Shown here piece by piece: positions 56,664 through 64,000 of a stretch of DNA of 64,000 nucleotides. The notes beneath the pieces are model-generated. The model was given only the letters and a program-made list of their open reading frames with translations. It did no database searches and had not been told where the DNA came from. The stretch spans positions 40,265 to 104,264 of the forward strand of contig JASCPI010000013.1 in assembly GCA_029959555.1 (NCBI GenBank). Direction: 5' to 3'. This DNA is from Lysobacteraceae bacterium PS02065. GTDB lineage: Bacteria; Pseudomonadota; Gammaproteobacteria; Xanthomonadales; Rhodanobacteraceae. The translations under genes and the position numbers were made by a program. The first letter of the stretch is position 1. Each line of letters opens with the position of its first letter.

Positions 56664-57455
56664 TCAGGCCTTCGGCGGCGCCAGCAGGCGCTCGAGCGCG
56701 CGCGACACCGCCACGAACGCGAACGTCGCCGTGATGTGCGTGGCCGCGCCGAGGCCGCCGCCGCAGTCGAGCTTGCCGGCGTCGCCCGCTTCGGGCCGCA
56801 CGCCGCAGACGCTGCCGTCGGCCTGCGGGTAGCGCACGTTCTCGAGCGAGTAGATCGCCTGCACGCCGAAGTAGCGCTTCGGTCCGCGCGGGAAGTTGAA
56901 CTCCTCGCGCAGCTTCTTGCGCACGAGCGCGAGCATCGCGTCGTGCTCGGTGCGCGAGAGGTCGCGCGCGCGCACGAGCGTCGGGTCGACGCGCCCGCCG
57001 GCCGAGCCGCAGGTGATCAGCGGCAGCTTGCGGCGCCGGCACCAGACCACGGTCTCGACCTTGACGCGGAACGCGTCGGCGCAGTCGATGACGAGGTCGT
57101 AGCCGCGGTCGAGGCGATCGGCGAGGTTGGCCGGGGTCAGGAACTCCGCCAGCGGATCGACCACGATCGCCGGGTTGATCGCGCGCGCACGCTCGGCCAT
57201 GACCTCGACCTTGGCGCGCCCGTAATGGCCCGCGAGCGCGTGCAGCTGACGGTTCGTGTTGCTGACGCAGACGTCGTCGGCATCGAGCAGCGTGAGCTTG
57301 CCGACCCCGCTGCGCGCGAGCGCCTCGACGACCCACGAGCCGACGCCGCCGACGCCGACGATGCACACGTGGGCGGCGGCGAGCCGCGCGACGCTGCCCG
57401 TGCCGTAGAGGCGGTCGATGCCGGCGAAGCGTTCGTCGAAGAGGGCGGCTGACAT
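56664..57455 (-). CDS. tcdA: tRNA threonylcarbamoyladenosine dehydratase
   Basis: TcdA cyclises t6A37 in tRNA to ct6A. The 263-residue E1-like protein has GVGGVGSWVVEALARSGVG, DADDVCVSNTNRQ, DCADAFRVK and RDPTLVRARDLSRT-like motifs (RVDPTLVRARDLSRTEHD). The start MSAALFDERFAGIDRLYG at 57455 fits the family; the longer frame is rejected. Confidence 0.93.
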   Translation of the reverse strand: MSAALFDERFAGIDRLYGTGSVARLAAAHVCIVGVGGVGSWVVEALARSGVGKLTLLDADDVCVSNTNRQLHALAGHYGRAKVEVMAERARAINPAIVVDPLAEFLTPANLADRLDRGYDLVIDCADAFRVKVETVVWCRRRKLPLITCGSAGGRVDPTLVRARDLSRTEHDAMLALVRKKLREEFNFPRGPKRYFGVQAIYSLENVRYPQADGSVCGVRPEAGDAGKLDCGGGLGAATHITATFAFVAVSRALERLLAPPKA

Positions 57456-57568
57456 GGTGCGGCGGTCGTGCAGGGACGCGGGGCGCGCGAGCCTAGCACC
57501 GCAGGCCACGCCGCGCGATCCGCCGCTGCCGTTACCATGGCCGGCCTTGTGGACGCGAAGCCATCGCC

Positions 57569-57955
57569 ATGCGTTACCTCGTCTGCCTCGTCATCGGCCT
57601 CATGGCCGGCGCGCTGCTCGCCTCGACCGCCGCGGCGATCCTCGGCAAGCGCGATCCCTACCCGCGCGCGCTCATGTCGGTCATGCAGCACGAGCTCAAG
57701 CTCGCGCGCGACGCGACCGCGAACCGCTGCGAAGGCATCGCGAAGCCGCTCGACCTGCTCGCCACGCTGACCGAGGACATCGAGGTCGCGATGCCGCACG
57801 GCGAGGAGGTCGACCGCGTGTTCCGCCAGTACGTCGGCGACCTGCGCTCGACGCTGGCCACGGCACGCGCCGCCGCGGGCGACTGCGCGCGCCAGACCCA
57901 GGCGCTGACCGACGTCGGCAACGCCTGCAGCGCCTGCCACCGCGACTACCGCTGA
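57569..57955 (+). CDS. Cytochrome c'-like protein
   Basis: A 128-residue exported protein. After a hydrophobic N-terminal segment (4-26) the chain is helical and ends with a heme motif ACSACHRDYR (Cys120, Cys123, His124). The CxxCHxxYR pattern at the C-terminus is typical of cytochrome c' (class II), a periplasmic four-helix heme protein that binds NO and CO. The C-terminal ten bases overlap the convergent gene at 57946. Confidence 0.85.
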   Translation: MRYLVCLVIGLMAGALLASTAAAILGKRDPYPRALMSVMQHELKLARDATANRCEGIAKPLDLLATLTEDIEVAMPHGEEVDRVFRQYVGDLRSTLATARAAAGDCARQTQALTDVGNACSACHRDYR

Positions 57956-59259
57956 GGTTCGACCTCGACCGCGACCGGTTCCGGCAGGCGCTCGGCGAGC
58001 ACCTTGTCGATGCGGTTGCCGTCCATGTCGACGACCTCGAAGCGCCAGCCTTCCCACTCGAGGCGGTCGGTCGTGTGCGGCATGCGGCCGAGCAGCAGCA
58101 TGAACAGGCCGTTGAGCGTGTGGTAGCGGCCGTGCACGCCCTCGGGCAGGTGGCGCAGGTCAAGGCGGTCCTTGAACTCCTGCAGCGGGATCAGGCCGTC
58201 GAGCAGCCAAGAATCGTCCTCGCGCTGGATCGCCCACGCGTCCTCGGGCGCCGACGGCGTGAACTCACCCGTGATCGCCTCGAGCAGATCGTGCTGGGTC
58301 ACGATGCCCTGCACGTTCGCGTACTCGTCGACGACGAAGATCACCTCGACGCCCGAGCGGCGGAACTCCTGCAGCAGCTCCATGCCGGTCAGGCTCTCGG
58401 GGATGAACACGGCCGGGCGCATGTGCGCTTCGATGTCGAGCGGCTCGCCGCGCAGCGAGCGCGACAGCAGGTGGCGTGCACTGACGATGCCGACGACGAG
58501 GTGCAGTCCGCCGCGCACGACCGGCAGGCGGTTGTGCTCGCCGCGCTCGAGGATCGCGCGGTTGACCTCCTCGGGCGCGTCGAGGTCGAGGTAGACCACG
58601 TCCATGCGCGGCACCATCAGCGAGACGATCTGGCGGTCGTCGAGGCGGAACACGTTGCGCACGATCGCGTGCTCGTCGTGTTCGATCACGCCGGCCTCCG
58701 AGCCCTCGCGCAGCATCGCGTGGATGTCCTCCTCGGTCACCACGGACGAGGCGTCCTGGCGGATGCCGAGGACGCGCAGCAAGGTCTTGGTCGACACCGA
58801 CAGCAGCATCACGAACGGCTTGGCGACGATCGCGAGCAGCGACATCGGCATCGCCACCGTACGCGCGACCGTCTCGGGATAGGTCTGGCCGAAGCGCTTC
58901 GGCACGAGCTCGCCGACGACGATCGAGAAATAGGTGATGGTCGCGACGACGATCGTGGTCGCGATCCAGCCGGCGGAACCGGGCTGCACGCCGTAACCGG
59001 TCAGGATCTCGCGCAACGGCTCGGCCAGCGCGGCTTCGCCGGCGATGCCGCTCAGGATGCCGATCGAGGTGATGCCGATCTGCACGGTGGACAGGAAACG
59101 GGTCGGATCCTCGCCGAGTGCGAGTGCCGATGCCGCCCCCCGGTCACCGTTGTCGGCCAACGCCTGCAGGCGCGAGCGACGCGAGGTGACGAGCGCGATT
59201 TCGGACATCGAGAAGATCCCGTTGAACAGGATCAGGGCGGCGAGCAAGGCGATTTCCAA
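57946..59259 (-). CDS. CNNM/CBS-domain (CorC/HlyC-type) membrane protein
   Basis: A 437-residue hemolysin-family protein. An N-terminal DUF21/CNNM membrane domain (about 1-170: FNGIFSMSEIAL, GITSIGILSGIAGEAAL, GELVPKRFGQTYPE) is followed by paired CBS domains and a C-terminal CorC_HlyC domain. Members act in Mg2+/Co2+ resistance or efflux. A TTG at 59259 is chosen because AGAAGGAA lies just upstream; the ATG at 59298 has no ribosome-binding site. It is convergent with the cytochrome gene. Confidence 0.88.
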   Translation of the reverse strand: MEIALLAALILFNGIFSMSEIALVTSRRSRLQALADNGDRGAASALALGEDPTRFLSTVQIGITSIGILSGIAGEAALAEPLREILTGYGVQPGSAGWIATTIVVATITYFSIVVGELVPKRFGQTYPETVARTVAMPMSLLAIVAKPFVMLLSVSTKTLLRVLGIRQDASSVVTEEDIHAMLREGSEAGVIEHDEHAIVRNVFRLDDRQIVSLMVPRMDVVYLDLDAPEEVNRAILERGEHNRLPVVRGGLHLVVGIVSARHLLSRSLRGEPLDIEAHMRPAVFIPESLTGMELLQEFRRSGVEVIFVVDEYANVQGIVTQHDLLEAITGEFTPSAPEDAWAIQREDDSWLLDGLIPLQEFKDRLDLRHLPEGVHGRYHTLNGLFMLLLGRMPHTTDRLEWEGWRFEVVDMDGNRIDKVLAERLPEPVAVEVEPQR

Positions 59260-59326
59260 GGGGGTTCCTTCTGGCGCGGCAGTGACATGCCACGGCACCC
59301 GAGCCGCGTGGAAAGGGGCACCGCGT

Positions 59327-59413
59327 TGGTGCCCGGAGCGGGGATCGAACCCGCATGGCCTCGCGGCCGAGGGATTTTAAGTCCCTTGCGTCTACCGGTT
59401 TCGCCATCCGGGC
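59327..59413 (-). tRNA. tRNA-Leu (anticodon TAA)
   Basis: An 87-nt class II tRNA: acceptor GCCCGGA/TCCGGGC, anticodon loop CTTAAAA giving TAA, a long variable arm (CGGCCGCGAGGCC region), TTCGATC T-loop and encoded CCA. It lies upstream of the CNNM gene on the same strand. Confidence 0.96.
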
Positions 59414-59489
59414 AAGCGTCGAGCATGCCCGAGGACGCCGGCCCGCGCCAGCGCGCGCCCGGTGCGCGCCGAGCGGGCGACGGGAAGGT

Positions 59490-59924
59490 TCAGGCCTGCA
59501 CGTTGCCCGCGTTCGTGCCGATGCGCGGGCGGCGCGACGGCATCTGCCAGTGGCGCGTCGGCGACGTGCGCGACGACGACAGGTAGCGCCACGCGGCGAC
59601 GACGATCTCGCGCACCTCGCGCCACGGCACGGGGGAACGTCCGCGCAGCGCTTCCCATAGTGCACGCTGCTGTTCGGCGGCATCGATGAGCGACTCGCTG
59701 TCGTGGGCAGCCTGCCGCACGAGGTACGCGAACGCGTACACCGGACAGTAGTCGAGCCACCGCGCGGCCGGATCGCCGGCACGGATCGTCGCGAAATCGA
59801 GCTCCACGAAGTGCTCGTAGCCGCGTGCGAGCGGTTGCGCGGACAGGGCACTGCGCGCGTCGTTCGCGCATCGGTCGGCCTGCCGGGACAGGCATTCCTG
59901 CACGGACATCTGCTGGTCGTTCAC
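59490..59924 (-). CDS. Hypothetical protein
   Basis: A 144-residue soluble protein that I do not recognise. The GTG at 59924 is preferred because GAGGAG lies ten bases upstream; the ATG five codons later is too far. The centre reads WLDYCPVYAFAYLVRQAAHD, and the C-terminus is rich in Arg/Ser/Pro. It lies between tRNA-Leu and bphP, 115 bp downstream of the latter on the same strand; a link to light signalling is possible but unsupported. Confidence 0.6.
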   Translation of the reverse strand: MNDQQMSVQECLSRQADRCANDARSALSAQPLARGYEHFVELDFATIRAGDPAARWLDYCPVYAFAYLVRQAAHDSESLIDAAEQQRALWEALRGRSPVPWREVREIVVAAWRYLSSSRTSPTRHWQMPSRRPRIGTNAGNVQA

Positions 59925-60039
59925 GGCGGGTGGTCTCCTCTGGCCCGAGGAGAGTGCATGCCGCGCGATGGCCCGAAAATGAACCACGCAGACCTTCCGG
60001 GAATCCGGACAGCCGGCCTTCATGCAGCCGGCGCGGCGC

Positions 60040-61911
60040 TCAGGGATCGAGCAGCGAGCGCTCGAGCACGCAGATGTAGCGATCGCGACCGGCTTCGGGA
60101 GGCAGCGGCTGCACGATGATTTCCCAGCGCGGATCACGCGACTCGCCGTCGGCGACCGAGGCGGCGCGGAACGACGTACCGGTGCCGAGCCAGTTGTTGA
60201 AGCGCTCGCTGTCGAGCTCCCAGCGCCGGATGATCGCGGCGTGGTCGGCGATGCCGGTACGTTCGCGGAACGCGTCGTTGACATGCACGATCTCGGGCGC
60301 CGGCATGTCGCCACGACGTGCGGTCATGATGAACAGAGGCGCATGCAGGCTGTCCAGCGTCGCGTGCAGCATGCCGAAGCCGGCCTGGTAGTGGCGGCGA
60401 TCGAGCAGCTCGACGAGGATGCGCAACGCACGCGCCGACTCGAGGTGGATCGGCTCCCACGGCAGCGAGCGGCCTTTCACCTCCTCCTGCCACGCGCTGA
60501 AGCTCTGCCGCGGCGACAGGCGCGCGCCCGGGTAGACCTGCAGCTTGGCGAGGTACGGATTGCCGCCCCAGCGCACCGTGCGCACCTGCTCGACGCGCGT
60601 CCACAGGATCGCGCTGCGCGACTGCGCATCGAGCGGGATGTAGAGCACGCCGGCGACCGTAGAGGTATGCGCATCGAGGTCGGGGAAGGCCTTGGCGACC
60701 TCGTCGGAATAGATCACGCCCGGCGTGTCCGAACGCAGCAGCGTGCCTTCGCCGTCGCGGATGCGACGACGCAGGTCGAGCAGGATCTCGTCGGGCGGCA
60801 GCACGCCGTAGCGGCTGCTGACGCGCTCGTCGATCAGCGCGACGCCGTCGGCTTCGACCGCTTCGAGCAGCTCGGGCGCGAAATCACGCAGGCCGTCGGT
60901 GGTGAGGTTCTCGACGCCGTTGAAGTGGCTGATAAGGTCCTCGCGCATCGACAGCAGGCGGCTCTCGCGCCAGATCGACTCGAGCTGCTCGACCGCGCCG
61001 ATGCGCGCGGCGAGCGCACGGCTGATGAGGTCGGCCGCGTCGCGCATCGCGTGGTCGGCGAACAGCGGCGCGTAGTGGTGGCAGGCGACCAGGCCCCACA
61101 GGCGCTCGTTGACGATGATCGACAGCACGAGCGTCGCCTTGACGCCCATGTTGCCGAGGTATTCGAGGTGCACCGGCGACACGCTGCGCAGCGACACGTC
61201 GCTGAGGTCGGTCGGCTCGTCGTCCTCCTGCACGAGCGGCACGGGGCGGTAGCCGCAGTCGGCGATCACGCGCACGCGGTTGCGCAGGTACAGCGCGCGA
61301 GCCTGCGCGGGGATGTCGCTGGCCGGATAGTGCAGGCCGACGTACGGCTCGAGGCCCTCCTGGAGCGCCTCGGCGATGACCTCGCCGTGCCAGTCGCGAT
61401 CGAAGCGGTAGACCATGACGCGGTCGTAGCCGAACAGCCGGCGCAGCGCGCGCGCGGCGCGGTCGGCGACCGCCGCGAGCTCGCGCTCGGCCTCGATCTG
61501 GCGCAGCAGCGGGTGCACGTCGAGCGGCTCGAAACGCGCGTCGTGGCTCGTCGCGGGCTCGATCTCGAGCAGCCAGTGGCGCTCGTAGAGATGCCACGCG
61601 CCGACCATGTCCTTGAGCTCGGCGTTGTGCGGGAACGTGACCGGCAGGTAGGCCAGGTGCAGCGGGCGCTCGTCGTTCGGCGCGGCATCGAGCGGATGGC
61701 GCGCCGTGCGCACGTGCTGCTGCCAGTCCTTGCCGATCAGGTCGGTCGCGGCGACGCCCGCGATCACGCCGGCATTGTCGCTGGCCTGGGTGATGCGACC
61801 GCTCGCGGCGTCGATGACGATGAGCAGGCCATGCGGCTGGATCGCGCCGGGGATGTGGATCGGTTCCCGCGCGCACTCGTCGAGGCTCATGCGTTCGTCA
61901 TCGGCGGCCAT
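60040..61911 (-). CDS. bphP: Bacteriophytochrome with PAS output domain
   Basis: A 623-residue biliverdin-binding red/far-red photoreceptor. The N-terminal PAS domain carries the chromophore Cys13 (DECAREPIHIPGAIQPHG). The GAF domain has PASDIP (196-201, with Asp199) and the PHY domain shows the PRxSF tongue motif (SPRQSFSAWQEEVKG). The last ~110 residues form a PAS domain with no histidine kinase, as in the Xanthomonas campestris XccBphP. The partner for the PAS output is unknown. It starts six bases after bphO. Confidence 0.93.
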   Translation of the reverse strand: MAADDERMSLDECAREPIHIPGAIQPHGLLIVIDAASGRITQASDNAGVIAGVAATDLIGKDWQQHVRTARHPLDAAPNDERPLHLAYLPVTFPHNAELKDMVGAWHLYERHWLLEIEPATSHDARFEPLDVHPLLRQIEAERELAAVADRAARALRRLFGYDRVMVYRFDRDWHGEVIAEALQEGLEPYVGLHYPASDIPAQARALYLRNRVRVIADCGYRPVPLVQEDDEPTDLSDVSLRSVSPVHLEYLGNMGVKATLVLSIIVNERLWGLVACHHYAPLFADHAMRDAADLISRALAARIGAVEQLESIWRESRLLSMREDLISHFNGVENLTTDGLRDFAPELLEAVEADGVALIDERVSSRYGVLPPDEILLDLRRRIRDGEGTLLRSDTPGVIYSDEVAKAFPDLDAHTSTVAGVLYIPLDAQSRSAILWTRVEQVRTVRWGGNPYLAKLQVYPGARLSPRQSFSAWQEEVKGRSLPWEPIHLESARALRILVELLDRRHYQAGFGMLHATLDSLHAPLFIMTARRGDMPAPEIVHVNDAFRERTGIADHAAIIRRWELDSERFNNWLGTGTSFRAASVADGESRDPRWEIIVQPLPPEAGRDRYICVLERSLLDP

Positions 61912-61917
61912 GCGTGA

Positions 61918-62553
61918 TCAGACCTCCGCCGTGCTGGCGGCGAACGCCGCGAAGAACGCACGCGCACCAGCCACCGCGCGCGTCACGGAGCGCTCGTCGG
62001 CGAGCACCTCGTCGAGCACGCGCTGGAAACGCGGCCAGCGTACCGGCTCGCTCGCGCCGAGCGAGAAGAAGCGCATCGCGTCGACGCCGGGCATGCACGC
62101 CTGCAGGCGCGCCGTGATGATGCGGCCGCCGAGCGTCGAGCCTTCGATCACGTAGAGCATGCCCCAGCAGGCCGCTCCGTCGAAGGGCAGCGCCGGCGAT
62201 GCGAATCGTGCGGGAACGGGCAGGCCCAGTGCCTCGAGGTCACGCGCGAGCGCGCCCGCTCGAGAACGGTAGATCCAACCCGGGCGTCCGCCGATGCGGC
62301 GCACGAACTCGGCGTGGTCGGCTTCCCAGCCCGCGTACAGCGCGTAGAGTGCGGTCAGCAGTCCGCCGTAACGCGCCGGGTCCAGGCCCCTCGAGAAGAG
62401 GTCGCGCATGACCGGCGCGGCCTCGGCCCGGGCATGTTCGGCACGGGTCGCTTCGCGCAACCGCCGCGAGACGCGCTCATCGTCGAGAGGCCGGGACGAC
62501 GCGGCCTGCGGGGCCGGCATGTCGAAGGCGGTATCGGCGGTCAGTGACGTCAT
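61918..62553 (-). CDS. bphO: Biliverdin-producing heme oxygenase
   Basis: BphO opens heme to biliverdin, the chromophore of BphP. The 211-residue protein shows LREATRAEHARAE with the proximal heme ligand near His40, and the distal-helix signature YVIEGSTLGGRIITARL. The start MTSLTADTAF at 62553 is chosen; 12 further codons upstream are possible. It directly precedes bphP in one transcriptional unit. Confidence 0.92.
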   Translation of the reverse strand: MTSLTADTAFDMPAPQAASSRPLDDERVSRRLREATRAEHARAEAAPVMRDLFSRGLDPARYGGLLTALYALYAGWEADHAEFVRRIGGRPGWIYRSRAGALARDLEALGLPVPARFASPALPFDGAACWGMLYVIEGSTLGGRIITARLQACMPGVDAMRFFSLGASEPVRWPRFQRVLDEVLADERSVTRAVAGARAFFAAFAASTAEV

Positions 62554-62643
62554 CAGGCGGATGTCCAAGGGGCGCGCGGTCGGGCACAAACGAACCGCAG
62601 AGTGCCGGTCGGTGGCGAAATCGGCGCTGAACCCGTCCCGGCG

Positions 62644-63279
62644 TCAGGTGGCCGTGTCGAACAGCCGATGGTGCCAGGCGAGCACCGCATCGTCGACGCG
62701 TCCTTCGAGCACGAGACCGACCGCCTCGAAGGCCTCGAGCACGCCGCGCAGGGCGCGCGATAGTCGCGTCGTGCCCGCGGTGTCGCCGGCCGCACGCGCC
62801 TGCGTGATCGCGGCCAGCATCGCCGCCGCCCAGTCGTGCAGCACGACCTCGGACGCCCAGCGACCGCGCAGCCATGCCGCGAGATCGTGCCGCGGCAGCG
62901 CGCGCTCGGCCGCGATCGCCTCGAAGGCCAGCGCGACCACGTCGCCCGCGCCGCGGTACCACTCGGTACGGCCGTGCGCGGCGGCGCGGATCTCGAGCGG
63001 CGCCGGCGTCGCGTGGGCGGCCAGCAGCTTCTTCAGATGGCGCTCGATCGCCCGCGCCTCGGCGACGCGCGGCGTCTCGATCAGCAGGCCGCGCTCGAGC
63101 GCGAACCATGCGTGGAAACGGCGATGCAGGCTGCGCATGCGCACGAGCGGGTCGCGCGCGAAGCCGATCTTGAGCACATCGGCCTCGCGCGCCAGCAACG
63201 CGTAGACGTAGCAGCGGCCGCGCGTCGCGGGCCGCCATGGCGCCGGATCGTCGTCGGGGATCGAATCGCTCGTGACCAT
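62644..63279 (-). CDS. GIY-YIG nuclease family protein (T5orf172/MUG113-like)
   Basis: A 211-residue protein whose first half carries GIY-YIG-like motifs: YVYALLAREADVLKIGFA, then DPLVRMRSLHRRF with the conserved Arg, and EARAIERHLKKLLAA with the metal-binding Glu. This resembles the T5orf172/MUG113 group. The C-terminal half (about 110-211) is helical and unrecognised. It precedes bphO by 90 bp on the same strand; a functional connection with light sensing is not known. Confidence 0.75.
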   Translation of the reverse strand: MVTSDSIPDDDPAPWRPATRGRCYVYALLAREADVLKIGFARDPLVRMRSLHRRFHAWFALERGLLIETPRVAEARAIERHLKKLLAAHATPAPLEIRAAAHGRTEWYRGAGDVVALAFEAIAAERALPRHDLAAWLRGRWASEVVLHDWAAAMLAAITQARAAGDTAGTTRLSRALRGVLEAFEAVGLVLEGRVDDAVLAWHHRLFDTAT

Positions 63280-63434
63280 CGCCCGAGCATGCCATGCGGC
63301 ATCCGTTCAGATCGCGGCCATGCGCCCGCGCCTACGCTGCACAGGTCGACAGTCGCCGTTCCCAGGGGATCGCCCGTGATGGAGTCCAGCCGCCGCGCCG
63401 TGCGCGGCCTCGCCTGCCCGCCCGGGTGGCGTCC

Positions 63435-64000
63435 GTGACGCCGCGACGCCGGCGCCTCCTGATCATCCTCGCCGTCGTCGTGGCGCTACTCGTCGGCATT
63501 CGCCTCGCCCTGCCGACGATCGTCACGAACGCGGTCAACGCGCGCCTCGCCAGCATGGGCGACTACCACGGCCGCATCGACGACATCGACATCGCCCTGT
63601 GGCGCGGCGCCTACCGCGTGCACGGCTTGCGCATCGCCAAGGACGACGTCCGCGTACCGCTGCTCGACGCGCCGGTCATGCGCGTGAAGACCGAGTGGGG
63701 CGAACTGCTGCGCGGCGCGATCGTCGCGCGCGTCGTGTTCGAGTCGCCGACCGTGCACTTCGTCGACGGACGCTCGAGCGCCGACAGCCAGACCGGCCGT
63801 GGCGTCGACTGGCGCGACAAGCTCGAGGAACTCGTGCCGACGCGCATCGACGCGGTCGAGATCCACGACGGCACCGTCGTGTTCCACAACTTCGTCTCCG
63901 ATCCGCCTGTGGACCTGCGCGCGACGCAGGTGCGCGCCACGATCGAGAACCTCACCAACGTGCGCGACGAGGCCGGCGAACGCGTCGCCCACCTCGTCGC
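63435..64000 (+). CDS. DUF748/AsmA-like membrane-anchored protein (partial)
   Basis: The frame starts with GTG at 63435 and runs off the right edge; about 188 residues are visible. An N-terminal transmembrane helix (LLIILAVVVALLVGIRLALP, about 8-27) is followed by a beta-rich periplasmic region (HGRIDDIDIALWRGAYRVHGL, WGELLRGAIVARVVFESPTVHFVDG). This start is characteristic of DUF748/AsmA-like proteins, a group related to bridge-like lipid carriers. It is divergent from the GIY-YIG gene. Confidence 0.82.
   Translation, partial: MTPRRRRLLIILAVVVALLVGIRLALPTIVTNAVNARLASMGDYHGRIDDIDIALWRGAYRVHGLRIAKDDVRVPLLDAPVMRVKTEWGELLRGAIVARVVFESPTVHFVDGRSSADSQTGRGVDWRDKLEELVPTRIDAVEIHDGTVVFHNFVSDPPVDLRATQVRATIENLTNVRDEAGERVAHLV

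Noticed and set aside
59232..59426. Open frame spanning tRNA-Leu (PDGETGRRKGLK-type translation)
   Set aside because: It reads through the tRNA-Leu gene itself; no ribosome-binding site and no family.

Overview
The window is a GC-rich (about 70 % by eye) stretch of a proteobacterial chromosome. Single-copy housekeeping genes point to a gammaproteobacterium of the Xanthomonadales/Lysobacterales, perhaps Rhodanobacteraceae-like. The pointers are rpsF-rpsR-rplI without priB, a Fur of the Xanthomonas type, lolC-lolD-comEC-exbB-exbD-msbA-lpxK, a tmRNA tag ending NYALAA, a PAS-GAF-PHY-PAS bacteriophytochrome and delta-60-repeat secreted proteins. The placement is inference; no 16S rRNA is present. 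I found no phage, insertion sequence, CRISPR array or clear genomic island.

Layout. 1-6.4 kb (minus strand): a partial AAA ATPase, radA, alr, dnaB, then the ribosomal protein operon rpsF-rpsR-rplI with a recognisable promoter. 6.4-11.2 kb: a DUF4124/metallopeptidase fusion, a small membrane protein, tmRNA (ssrA) with its partner smpB, then ratA-rnfH, bamE and fur. 11.2-13.1 kb: an alpha/beta hydrolase, tRNA-Arg and a PDZ lipoprotein. 13.7-23.1 kb (minus strand): a complete branched-chain amino acid operon leuA-ilvE-leuC-leuD-leuB-ilvC-ilvB-ilvN. It is preceded by a classical attenuator with a 42-residue leader peptide containing eight consecutive Leu/Val/Ile codons. 23.3-31.6 kb (minus strand): envelope biogenesis and transport genes (lpxK, msbA, exbD, exbB, comEC, lolD, lolC). 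32.1-37.8 kb: a Ser/Thr kinase with TPRs, an ECF-type sigma factor and a divergent secreted beta-propeller protein. 38-40.8 kb: DoxX, a Kef-type antiporter and a DUF924 protein. 40.8-45.6 kb (minus strand): a succinate dehydrogenase locus carrying its own assembly factors (SdhAF4, SdhE) and YgfX. 45.7-59.4 kb: ygfZ, a PhnD-like binding protein, a cell-wall hydrolase, twin glycine-zipper proteins, MgtE, a CadC-like regulator, a secreted HAF-type protein, TatD-like, TcdA, cytochrome c', a CBS/CorC-type membrane protein and tRNA-Leu. 59.5-64 kb: a hypothetical gene, a light-sensing bphO-bphP pair with a GIY-YIG-like neighbour, and the start of an AsmA-like/DUF748 gene.

Most genes sit in tight operons with ATGA or GTGA stop/start overlaps, suggesting translational coupling. 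The strongest regulatory signal is the leuA attenuator. Other points worth checking are a perfect DnaA box upstream of dnaB, an orphan terminator that may end an unannotated small RNA at about 8.2-8.4 kb, and a shared C-terminal motif (F-A-x-G-F-E/D) on two otherwise unrelated secreted proteins.
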